Positions 25,717-33,842 of a DNA stretch of 64,000 nucleotides are shown in pieces. The notes beneath the pieces were generated by a model. The model ran no database searches, was not told the DNA's origin, and saw nothing but the letters and a program-made list of their open reading frames with translations. Source of the DNA: Ga0074139 sp964515195 (GTDB lineage Bacteria > Bdellovibrionota > Bdellovibrionia > Bdellovibrionales > Bdellovibrionaceae); the NCBI GenBank assembly GCA_964515195.1, contig CAZETK010000010.1, positions 1 through 64,000 on the forward strand, given 5' to 3'. The position numbers and the translations under genes are program-made. Position 1 is the stretch's first letter. Each line of letters begins with the position of its first letter.

Positions 25717-27666
25717 TTAGGCGGCTTTCGAAGAGGAAGAAGGTGTCTGTTCGACAGGATGAGCCATTTCGTGCGCGACTTTCGGAAGAATAAAGATAAA
25801 GCTAGTACCGCAGCCCTCTTGGAATTCCAAATTTACCGTTCCACCCAATTTTTCGACTTCATGTTTGACGGCATCAAGTCCGACGCCGCGGCCTGATACA
25901 TCTGTTACCTCAGTGCTTGTTGAAAATTGCGGTTCAAAGATAGACATGGCCAGATCATGGGGAGATAGGTTTTCAGTGCTGATTCCTTTTTCAATTAACT
26001 TCTGCTTAATTTTAAAAATGTTGATTCCACGGCCATCGTCGCTGATTTTGATTTGGATGTTGTCGCCTTGATCCTGGACCTCGATGCTGATCAGGCCCTC
26101 TTCACTTTTACCACAGGCTCGTCTTTCTTCGGGAGTTTCAAGGCCATGGTCGATCGCGTTTCGAAAGACATGAACAAGGCTTGTCACAAAGGACTTGTGA
26201 GGCTCATAAACCCAACGATACTCAGGGTTTTTGAACTGTAAAGGGGCCATCCGTTTACCCAGTTGCTCGGCTAGTTTCTGAGTCATGTGGGCATAGGCTT
26301 CAAAACTTGTTTTAAGGGGTTCCATGAGATAGTGCTGTTTTAATTGGGCGGCCCAGTCCTTTGTTTTTGACCAGGATTCTAAAATGTCTAAAATCCTGAT
26401 GAGATCGGGCCGGGGGACTTCGACGTTGGACACGTTGGTGTATTGCGTTTCGCCCAAGAGATGATGAACAAAATTTTGAAACTCAGAGTATCTATCCGTC
26501 AGTTCGTGTGTAATTGCATCCCATTGGGGGCGAGAAAAGGCTTCAGGGTCTTCCTTGAGTTGCGGCAGCAACCCTTCAAGTTCATGCGCCAACGAAGTTA
26601 TCTCTCGAATTGAAAAGCTTGCAGCCCCGCCCTTTAAGGTGTGCAAGACTCGAAAGAGGTCGTTAGCATTCCATTTCTCTTGGGGTAATGCAGTCAGAGC
26701 TTGGAGTTGACTCATCAAGCCTTGAGATTCTTCATAAAAGTTCAGGAATGAACGCTTTTGCTGGAACATTTTTAAGATCAATCCGGCATGAGCCTTTTCT
26801 TTTTCGGCTTGTTGTCGGGCTTCCACCAGGTTGGTGATATCAGTGGCCACCAAAACAAGGGCTTCAATCTTTTCATCCTGATTGCGAATGGGATAGTAGT
26901 CTAACTCAATATGCTTCCCTTTTGAATGTGCGAATCGTTGAGGGCCGAGTTCTACCAAGTCATCGAATGGAAGCATTTCGCCAAAGAGGGTCATTAGCCA
27001 CTTGGTAAATCCCTCTCTCTGAGAGTCGGGAAGGTGAAGGACGTCCCAGATCTTTTGACCGGCGGGATTGGTTTCAAGAACATCCTCGCAAGCCTTAGAG
27101 GTAATCTCCCAGCAGTCGCCAGACTCATCAAAAATCAAAAAGCCCTGATCCAGGCTGTCTAATAGCGCGGTCAATTTTTGGTTTAAAGTCCGAACCTCTG
27201 CGGTCCTTTCTTCCACCATTTTTTCCAAATTTCGCGAGTAGTTTTCAAGCTCGGCCTGAGCCTTTCGAAGCTCGTCAATGACGCCTTCTTTGGCGTCCAG
27301 CTCGGCTCTGTATTTTTTTTGCAGGCGCTCTTCCAGTGTGACATCACGAATAAAGACGATCCAGTTTTCGGTATCAGGAAGTATCTGAATGGTAATTTGA
27401 ACTTTACCCTGATTTCCCTCGAGAGTTTCGAAATTCACTTCTTTATAGGGGGTTGGATCTGTGACTGTCGTTAGGTTTTCTAAGCCATCGATGGGCTCGC
27501 TGAATTTAAAAATATCCGTGATAACAGGCTGCGTGCGTGTGACCTTTCGAACTGTAGAGGAAAGTAGAAGCGCTGCGGACTCATTGCAATAGACGATCTG
27601 TCTTGACGAGTTCAAGATAAAAATAGGCTCTAGCAATGTGTCAAACAAGGTGTAGCTTATGTTCAT
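25717..27666 (-). CDS. CheA-like hybrid histidine kinase: PAS, PAS, Hpt and ATPase domains
   Basis: The 649-aa soluble protein runs: PAS (1-110; FDTLLEPIFILNSSRQIVY), coiled coil, second PAS (about 170-290; LLDSLDQGFLIFDESGDCW), Hpt (about 300-410), and a HATPase_c domain (about 490-640). Hpt carries the phosphoacceptor His in LHTLKGGAASFS near residue 342. The ATP-binding N-box is VHVFRNAIDHGLETPEERR, and the G-boxes are SDDGRGINI and GRGVGLDAVKHEV. As in CheA, the Hpt precedes the catalytic domain, but there is no CheW-like coupling domain and no membrane segment. It senses a cytosolic signal and phosphorylates a receiver, the likely ones being the CheY at 25101 and the receiver at 31908. 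Start overlaps the FecR gene by ATGA. Confidence 0.9.
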   Translation of the reverse strand: MNISYTLFDTLLEPIFILNSSRQIVYCNESAALLLSSTVRKVTRTQPVITDIFKFSEPIDGLENLTTVTDPTPYKEVNFETLEGNQGKVQITIQILPDTENWIVFIRDVTLEERLQKKYRAELDAKEGVIDELRKAQAELENYSRNLEKMVEERTAEVRTLNQKLTALLDSLDQGFLIFDESGDCWEITSKACEDVLETNPAGQKIWDVLHLPDSQREGFTKWLMTLFGEMLPFDDLVELGPQRFAHSKGKHIELDYYPIRNQDEKIEALVLVATDITNLVEARQQAEKEKAHAGLILKMFQQKRSFLNFYEESQGLMSQLQALTALPQEKWNANDLFRVLHTLKGGAASFSIREITSLAHELEGLLPQLKEDPEAFSRPQWDAITHELTDRYSEFQNFVHHLLGETQYTNVSNVEVPRPDLIRILDILESWSKTKDWAAQLKQHYLMEPLKTSFEAYAHMTQKLAEQLGKRMAPLQFKNPEYRWVYEPHKSFVTSLVHVFRNAIDHGLETPEERRACGKSEEGLISIEVQDQGDNIQIKISDDGRGINIFKIKQKLIEKGISTENLSPHDLAMSIFEPQFSTSTEVTDVSGRGVGLDAVKHEVEKLGGTVNLEFQEGCGTSFIFILPKVAHEMAHPVEQTPSSSSKAA

Positions 27667-29390
27667 TCAAAAAAAATCTCTCGTTTTTTGTGAATCAAAT
27701 AAAATCGATTGGCCTTTGACCAATCCGAATCAATTTTTTCTGTCTCGTTAAGGGATTTTACCCGCCAATAGTAGCGACCATAGGGTATGCGATTGGCGAT
27801 CATAAAGCGATTGAGAGGTGTGTCTTCGCTAGCGATAACCCGAGTGAAGTCAGAATCAGTAGCCACTTGGATACGGTAGATCTCGGCATCTTGAACAGGT
27901 TTCCAGTCTAACCAAAGATAGGGAATATCATCCTGTTGTAAAAAGACCGTGGTTTCGCTGAAAGGTCGGACAAGCTGGGGAGCCTGCAAAAGATTTCGAA
28001 CCTCATAGACGAAACGTTCGATATTTGAAGACGGACTAATTGGAACCCCTTCAGGGTTGGTGGCGAAGACTCGAACATGGTACTGGCCAGGCTTGTAGAC
28101 ATTCATAGAGGCGGGACCACGATCGGTTTCAAGAACTTTGGCGTCCAAGAAGGTGCCATCTTCAGAAATCTCCACTCGGTATCCCGACTGTTTCCCTCGG
28201 TGCGCCCATTTTAAATCCACTTTTTGTGGTCCAGTGACCTTGCCCGGAGAACGAATAACAATCTTGGGAATGTGGGCCAACTGAGGTGCCCGCGAGACGA
28301 CCTCGAGAGTTCCAATCTCACTGGGCTCACTGACGTCTTGATCAGTTAGGCTGTAAAGTCTTACAAAGTAAGTTCCTGGTTTAAAGGCGCTCCAATGATA
28401 GTTGAAGTCCGGTGTTTCATAGCGGATGACCTGTTCAAAACGTGGCGAATCTGAAAGCTCGAGACGGTATTTTTGGGCCAGGGAAACAGGCTCCCATTTG
28501 ATAACAGGTGGAAAATTAAAATCATCAGCGTGGCGGATATTTCGTGTCAGTAAGATCGGAGGAGGCAGCAGGCTGCGCTTTTTATCTAGCATCTGGAAAG
28601 AATGAGTCAAAGAGACTGCGGTTTGGCGGCGCTTTTCATTGTAGCCCTTCAGCCGTACATAGTATTGGCCCGCAGGAAGCTCAAAAGGAATGCCAGATTC
28701 CGTGGCCTTTGTCTTGAAGACTCTGTCCATAAGGGTAAAATCAGGGGTCGTTGATATTTCAACAACGGTTTCTTTGATCCCCGCCGTCTTTGCCCAGATC
28801 AGGTTTTGATAAGTGCGAGGGTCTTGCTTGTTGATATCAAAGTGGTTGGGGCTTTTCCAAATAATTTGATCCTGGAAAGCGTTGGCAGGTTGTCGCGACA
28901 GTCTCTGAAAATCTTGTCCAGCAAATGTTTTTTCGAAACGAAACTCTTTGCCGTCGGCTCCCTTGAGGTTCTGTAAACCGTCCTTAGTTTTGAGTAATAA
29001 GTCCGAACCATGGCTGAGATTCCCGGAAAGAGATCCTGACTTCAGATCTAGAACCAGCTTTCCTTCATACATCGAAAGAACAATCAGGGATTGATTGTCA
29101 ATTTGAAAGATAGAACCGTCATCAAGCTTGATAGTGGCGGAGGAGTGCTCTCCAGTGAAAACACTGTCAAAAGCGTAAAGCTTATCCTGGCTGTGGGCTG
29201 GAAGCCAGCTGAAGCTTTCACTGGATTTCAAGCGGACATCGTCGCGTTTTTCAATTAACTCGGCAATGGGTGAGGACAGACTTGAACGCTCTGAAAAGAA
29301 TAGCGAGTCATCGTACAGCAGGTACGAAAACAAAAGGATGACGAGGGAGCAAAATGCTAAAAGCCTTTTTTCAAATTCATTCAATTTCAT
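27663..29390 (-). CDS. FecR-domain membrane-anchored protein with fibronectin III-like repeats
   Basis: The 575-aa protein has one N-terminal membrane segment (RLLAFCSLVILLFSYLLY). A FecR-like domain follows (residues about 60-130): SVFTGEHSSATIKLDDGSIFQI, then LVLDLKSGSLSGNL. After it come four or five beta-sandwich modules of the FN3 type with the mark A-x-x-YRLEISD and G-x-Y-x-VR, such as KPGTYFVRLYSLTD and KPGQYHVRVFATNP. In FecR-type proteins the domain reads an envelope signal. With the kinase gene coupled by 4 nt overlap, it is likely the periplasmic sensor partner of the soluble kinase. The promoter side faces the SpoIIE gene through a 117-nt region containing a perfect dyad. Confidence 0.85.
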   Translation of the reverse strand: MKLNEFEKRLLAFCSLVILLFSYLLYDDSLFFSERSSLSSPIAELIEKRDDVRLKSSESFSWLPAHSQDKLYAFDSVFTGEHSSATIKLDDGSIFQIDNQSLIVLSMYEGKLVLDLKSGSLSGNLSHGSDLLLKTKDGLQNLKGADGKEFRFEKTFAGQDFQRLSRQPANAFQDQIIWKSPNHFDINKQDPRTYQNLIWAKTAGIKETVVEISTTPDFTLMDRVFKTKATESGIPFELPAGQYYVRLKGYNEKRRQTAVSLTHSFQMLDKKRSLLPPPILLTRNIRHADDFNFPPVIKWEPVSLAQKYRLELSDSPRFEQVIRYETPDFNYHWSAFKPGTYFVRLYSLTDQDVSEPSEIGTLEVVSRAPQLAHIPKIVIRSPGKVTGPQKVDLKWAHRGKQSGYRVEISEDGTFLDAKVLETDRGPASMNVYKPGQYHVRVFATNPEGVPISPSSNIERFVYEVRNLLQAPQLVRPFSETTVFLQQDDIPYLWLDWKPVQDAEIYRIQVATDSDFTRVIASEDTPLNRFMIANRIPYGRYYWRVKSLNETEKIDSDWSKANRFYLIHKKREIFFE

Positions 29391-29423
29391 AAGTGCATAA
29401 ACCTATTTGGCATTTCGGAAAAA

Positions 29424-29442
29424 CTGTCATAAAAGTTGACAG
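29424..29442. promoter_or_regulatory. Perfect 6-7-6 dyad between divergent signalling genes
   Basis: ctgtca-taaaagt-tgacag lies midway between the FecR gene (start 29390, -) and the SpoIIE phosphatase gene (start 29508, +). A dimeric regulator or an extended -35 could use it. It is placed to control both operons at once, and TTGACA falls within it. No matching -10 is evident, so it is labelled as a candidate operator only. Confidence 0.35.
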
Positions 29443-29507
29443 TCAAAGGTCCAGGAGAAGTCGAGAGGCGCTGCCGTCGCCAGAGATGGCATGAGAAGCT
29501 TTAAACT

Positions 29508-31379
29508 GTGAAGCTCCGCCAACTTTCTATTCGGTATAAGATTTTGATAATCTTAACGGTCATTCCGGCAATTGCCTTGATCGTGTATCTGTCTATTGCC
29601 CTCAAAGTTTTTAAAGACGACAAAGTGGCTTATGTATTCGATACGACCAGCCAAATGTCCGTTTCGATTGCGGGTCAAATCCGAAACCGCCTTGAAAATA
29701 TCATGAAGCTAACCAGACCTATTCTGTTGGATCTGGGCCAGCATCAGGATTTTGGTCGATTGTCCCGGGCATTTTTACAGTTCGATTCTTCTTTACAGTC
29801 CATGGCGGTGATGGTCTGGGATCAGAAGTTGCAAAATTATCGTGTGGGTCCTGTTCTAGAAAAGGAAACCTATCTGTTTGAACGATTTTGGAGTCAATGG
29901 CGCTCGGCATGGAATCCCGCTCTGGTTCAGCTTTTTATTAAACAGACCGTTATTACCAATCCGTTTTTAGATGACAGGTTTGTGCTGGTGCAAAAAGTTG
30001 AAAGCGGATCGGAAAAACCTTTCTTGGTGGTTCTGCTGTTTAACCTCACCGAATTTGCCCAGCAATTTGAAACCTTATCGGCGCAGAATTTTTATCTCAT
30101 CCAAAAAGATGGCAAAATCCTTTTGGGGAGTGAAAAAGACCTAGGGAAAAACTTGAAGGACTCACTTCCGGTGGGTTTTCTGAAACTCAATAAACAGTTG
30201 TCTGCGTCTGGCGTGGAGACTCTGGAAGACCGAGAAGGCGTGGAAAGGTTGGTGTCTTTCGCGGCTGTTGGGTGGGGAGACCTTTATGTCGTGTCGAGTG
30301 TGGCAAAGTCCAAAGCGCTGTACGCCGTTGAGATTCTGAAAAGAAAATCGGTCTTATTCGTTATTATTCTAGTGGCAGCGACAACTATTTTAAGTTTATT
30401 GGCTTCCAGTGCCGTCACGCAGGCCTTGACCCAACTTTTTGAAGCGACGGGACGGGTATCTAAAGGTGAATTCGACGTGAAAGTTGAAATAAAAACTGAA
30501 GATGAGGTCGGCGCGCTGGCTGCGAATTTTAACAAAATGGCCGAAGAGGTTTCACGACTGATGGAACAGACTGCAGAAAAGGCGCGGATGGAAAGCGAAC
30601 TGCAGACGGCGAGAATGGTGCAGGAAACCCTTTTCCCAGCGCCGCAGGCTGACCTGGGCCCCATTGAGGTGGCAGGATATTATGAGCCCGCCAGTGAAGT
30701 GGGCGGTGACTGGTGGAATTACACGGTCATGGGAGATCACGTTTATCTTTGGATTGGAGATGCTACAGGGCACGGCGCCGGAGCCGCGCTGATCACGAGC
30801 GCTGCAAAGTCGGCTGCGGGCTTAATTGAGACACTTGGCTTTACGCCAGCCCAGGCCTTAGAAGCCCTAAACCGCAGCATTTGTGATGTCTCCCGCGGCA
30901 AAGTGATGATGACTTTCTTCCTGGGAAAAATGAACTTGAAGACCTTTGAAATGACTTATTGTAATGCCTCCCATGAGCCTCCATTTCTGTTTCGAAGAAA
31001 GGACGGCCCTTATAAGAAAAAAGACATTGAGTTTTTAGATGAGATCAATAATCCACGACTGGGACAGCAACGCAGCTCCGAGTACAAAGAATTCAAGATT
31101 CAGCTTTCGCCTGGAGATCTGATCTTTTTCTACACAGATGGAGTCCCCGATATTCGAAACCCCGCCAATGATGCATGGGGAGAGCGTGAATTCGTCAAAT
31201 CATTACTGGCTTCAGTTAATATCTCGCCCAGCCCGCAAGAAGTTTTGGGTCACTTCTGCGAGAACTTCCAGGTCTATCGTCAAGGATCAACATTAGCGGA
31301 TGACCTAACTTTTTTCATAGTTAAAAATAAAGAGGATCAACAGTACGAGGTAAAATCAAATGAGCAAGTTTCAGTGTAA
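29508..31379 (+). CDS. Membrane-bound SpoIIE-type (PP2C) serine phosphatase with HAMP domain
   Basis: The 623-aa protein has an N-terminal helix (IRYKILIILTVIPAIALIVYL), a periplasmic sensor of about 230 residues, a second membrane helix (VLFVIILVAATTILSLLA), a HAMP linker (RVSKGEFDVKVEIKTEDEVG), a coiled coil and a SpoIIE/PP2C domain. All acidic metal ligands are present: GGDWW, WIGDATGHGAGAAL, FFYTDGVPD and LADDLTFF. Such enzymes dephosphorylate STAS-domain anti-sigma-antagonists, and the next gene is one. The start is GTG 29508. The stop overlaps the STAS gene by 20 nt. Together with the dyad upstream this defines a partner-switching module that reads an envelope signal. Confidence 0.92.
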   Translation: MKLRQLSIRYKILIILTVIPAIALIVYLSIALKVFKDDKVAYVFDTTSQMSVSIAGQIRNRLENIMKLTRPILLDLGQHQDFGRLSRAFLQFDSSLQSMAVMVWDQKLQNYRVGPVLEKETYLFERFWSQWRSAWNPALVQLFIKQTVITNPFLDDRFVLVQKVESGSEKPFLVVLLFNLTEFAQQFETLSAQNFYLIQKDGKILLGSEKDLGKNLKDSLPVGFLKLNKQLSASGVETLEDREGVERLVSFAAVGWGDLYVVSSVAKSKALYAVEILKRKSVLFVIILVAATTILSLLASSAVTQALTQLFEATGRVSKGEFDVKVEIKTEDEVGALAANFNKMAEEVSRLMEQTAEKARMESELQTARMVQETLFPAPQADLGPIEVAGYYEPASEVGGDWWNYTVMGDHVYLWIGDATGHGAGAALITSAAKSAAGLIETLGFTPAQALEALNRSICDVSRGKVMMTFFLGKMNLKTFEMTYCNASHEPPFLFRRKDGPYKKKDIEFLDEINNPRLGQQRSSEYKEFKIQLSPGDLIFFYTDGVPDIRNPANDAWGEREFVKSLLASVNISPSPQEVLGHFCENFQVYRQGSTLADDLTFFIVKNKEDQQYEVKSNEQVSV

Positions 31380-31836
31380 TGTCGACCGCCAGGGATCTAA
31401 AATGACACTCCAGCTTGCCGGAGTGATCGATGAGGACGCTGATTTTTCAGCGCTATCGATTAATGGGGCTCAAGAAGTTTATATAGACATGGACGGTATC
31501 AAGAGCATCAATTCATGTGGGATTCGAGAGTGGATCAAGTGGATAAGCGAAGGAGCCTCAGCCAGAGTGACCTATGCAAAGTGTCCTAAAGTCATCGTCG
31601 ACCAGATGAATATGGTTGATGGATTTTTACCGACCTATGCCAAAGTCGAGTCTTTTTATGTCCCTTATTACAATGAAGATTCCGGCTCCGAGAAGAATGT
31701 TTTATTCCGATACGGCGTCGAGTTTCGAGAGGGGCAAGTTCAACCTCCTTCAGAAGTGAAGGATGAAGGAGGACAATCCATGGAAATGGATATTATCGAA
31801 AGTAAATACTTCAAGTTTATCAAGTCCAAAGGCTAG
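31360..31836 (+). CDS. STAS-domain protein (anti-anti-sigma-like)
   Basis: The 158-aa protein begins with a STAS-like fold: VTLQLAGVIDEDADFSAL, then EVYIDMDGIKSINSCGIREW. This last matches the SpoIIAA phosphosite region. The first Ser (Ser52) is present, but Cys53 stands where SpoIIAA has its phosphorylated Ser58, if my alignment is right. The C-terminal 50 residues (after about 105) are an acidic extension not seen in SpoIIAA. Translation overlaps the phosphatase gene by 20 nt, with GAGGTAAAATCA upstream of ATG 31360. It should be the output partner of the phosphatase; no anti-sigma kinase is in the window. Confidence 0.82.
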   Translation: MSKFQCNVDRQGSKMTLQLAGVIDEDADFSALSINGAQEVYIDMDGIKSINSCGIREWIKWISEGASARVTYAKCPKVIVDQMNMVDGFLPTYAKVESFYVPYYNEDSGSEKNVLFRYGVEFREGQVQPPSEVKDEGGQSMEMDIIESKYFKFIKSKG

Positions 31837-31907
31837 TTATAATGGCGGCGCCTCATGACAAGACGCCTGCCTCTCTATTCAGGAAGCGATCTTTCCGATA
31901 GAGACAT

Positions 31908-33842
31908 GTGGCTGATGTCGGTAGTAAAATCCTTATAATTGAAGATGATAGCGCGCTGGGGCAGACGTTGCGAGAAGCGCTGACCCGTAAGGGGCATTTC
32001 GTCTTTCATGTCACCAAGCCGGATGAAGGCATCCAGATGGTGCAGAGGCAGAATTTTGATTTTATCCTCGTCGATTGCTTATTGCCACAAATGACTGGAA
32101 TTGATCTTGTTAAGAAAATGCAAGACGAGTCCACCACGCCCCTAACAGCCAAAGTCATTCTGATGAGTGGTATTTACACGGACAAATCGTTTCAACAGGA
32201 ATCGATTGAGGCCACCAATGCGATCGGATTTTTGTCAAAGCCGTTTCAATTCGGTGAGCTTGATAAATTTATAAAAGTAAATGAGCCACCAAAAACCGAA
32301 GTGGTGGAAAGTCCCCGCAAGCATCTCTATGAAATTTTCGAAAAAGAAAAAGTTTCTCCCCGCGAAAAGCGCCGTCTAATTGAATCCTTGGAAGAGGTGG
32401 ATGGGTATGATTTGCCATTCATTTACAGCCTGCTCGCCGAGACGAAAACTTCCGGCCACTTGAATATTTTTAATGAGTCAGGAAGCGTATCAGGTGTTAC
32501 TTTTTGCCAAGGACAGATTGTCGGAGTCGATGTCGAGGACCAAGCGACATTTCTGGGACATATGCTGGTGCAAAGTGGGTATCTGGATCCGGGTGACCTC
32601 AAGGAAGCGTTAAGTGATAAAAGTCCACGCCGTATTGGGCAAAAATTGATTGATCTATCCAAGCTAAGTCCGCACGCGTTTGATCTCATCTTAAATGAGC
32701 AAATGAATGTGCGTTTAACCCGGACTATTGTTGATGGAAAGGTCAAAGTGAATTTCGTAGCCACTGAGGTGGAAGAGCGAACTCCTTCAATTGATCTGGA
32801 TCAGCTTCTGGAATATCTCCATGACTGGGTGGCCTCAAAAATCCCTTTGAGCTGGCTTGAATCTCTTTACCTCATGTGGTCAGGGCAAAAAATTCTCAAA
32901 AGCACTCAGTGGAAACCGGATCACCCTGTCTTCAAAACGTCGTTCTTAAAACGACTGACGGGGCTTCCTCAAAAGGTTGATCAGGGTATGACGATCAATG
33001 ATCTGGTGACAGTGGAAGGATATGACGCCCTGTCGGTCTACAAAGCTTTACATCTATTGCTGCTTAAGGGCTTGATCATCTTCTCGTCTGAAAAAGTGAC
33101 TTTGGATTCTGCAAGTCAGCGGCAACATATCAAGAAAATCCATTTACAAATTCATGGTAAGGAAGCCCGAGAGGTACTGGATTTATTTCATGATCTTTTA
33201 GTCTCTAAGCCGGAATCTGAGTGGCTTGATGAATTGATTAAGTTTATTGGACCCGCACCCCAAGATCCTGAAATACATAAACTATGGTCTGAAATAAAAG
33301 ATAAGTTTGAAAAGGCGATGCAAATCCAGTGGAGCAAAGAAGACATCGAGGCGACGGCCATTCGCCATGCTGAAAATTCCAATAGGCAAATACAGGCCAT
33401 CAAATACCTGGATGAGGCCAAATCGCTTTTGCAGTTGAACCAAGGAGCTAAAGCCCAAGAGATTCTGGATAAGATTCAACAGCTCAACTTTAATATTTCA
33501 GGTTATCGAATTTGTCGTGCGTGGGCCCAGGTGTGTTTGCTGGATCCCAACAAAAAACAATTTCAACTTAAAGAGATCGAATTAGAAATCATGCAAGTTC
33601 CACCAGATGAGCGCTACGATGCCCTTTATCCCTTTGTAATGGGTCTCTATCAAAAGGCCAAGGGTGATCTTCTTGCGGCACGTAAGTCTTTTGAAAAGGC
33701 TCAGGCGATAGATCCTTCATTCATTGCGGCTCGCCGTGAATTAAGTATGGTTCAATCAGCAGCCAATCAGCCTAAGCAAGATATTTTCAATATGGATCTT
33801 AAGGATGTCGTAGCTGGATTCTTTAAGAAAAAGTCAGGCTAG
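31908..33842 (+). CDS. Response regulator with DUF4388 (PATAN) and helical repeat region
   Basis: The 644-aa protein has an N-terminal receiver (SKILIIEDDSALGQT, phosphoacceptor Asp56 in ILVDCLLPQMTG, Lys in FLSKPFQFGE). A DUF4388/PATAN-like domain follows (about 165-330; GHLNIFNESGSVSGVTFCQG, LGHMLVQSGYLDPGDL), then a helical part ending in TPR-like repeats (LYQKAKGDLLAARKSFEKA). DUF4388 with a receiver is common in Bdellovibrio and Myxococcus and binds other proteins. The start is GTG 31908. It is 71 nt past the STAS gene, in the same orientation, so the operon may run from 29508 to here. It is the likely phosphate acceptor of the kinase at 25717. Its stop overlaps the convergent gene. Confidence 0.88.
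   Translation: MADVGSKILIIEDDSALGQTLREALTRKGHFVFHVTKPDEGIQMVQRQNFDFILVDCLLPQMTGIDLVKKMQDESTTPLTAKVILMSGIYTDKSFQQESIEATNAIGFLSKPFQFGELDKFIKVNEPPKTEVVESPRKHLYEIFEKEKVSPREKRRLIESLEEVDGYDLPFIYSLLAETKTSGHLNIFNESGSVSGVTFCQGQIVGVDVEDQATFLGHMLVQSGYLDPGDLKEALSDKSPRRIGQKLIDLSKLSPHAFDLILNEQMNVRLTRTIVDGKVKVNFVATEVEERTPSIDLDQLLEYLHDWVASKIPLSWLESLYLMWSGQKILKSTQWKPDHPVFKTSFLKRLTGLPQKVDQGMTINDLVTVEGYDALSVYKALHLLLLKGLIIFSSEKVTLDSASQRQHIKKIHLQIHGKEAREVLDLFHDLLVSKPESEWLDELIKFIGPAPQDPEIHKLWSEIKDKFEKAMQIQWSKEDIEATAIRHAENSNRQIQAIKYLDEAKSLLQLNQGAKAQEILDKIQQLNFNISGYRICRAWAQVCLLDPNKKQFQLKEIELEIMQVPPDERYDALYPFVMGLYQKAKGDLLAARKSFEKAQAIDPSFIAARRELSMVQSAANQPKQDIFNMDLKDVVAGFFKKKSG

Noticed and set aside
31838..31843. TATAAT upstream of the receiver-DUF4388 gene
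   Set aside because: No -35 at proper spacing; chance match in AT-rich gap.
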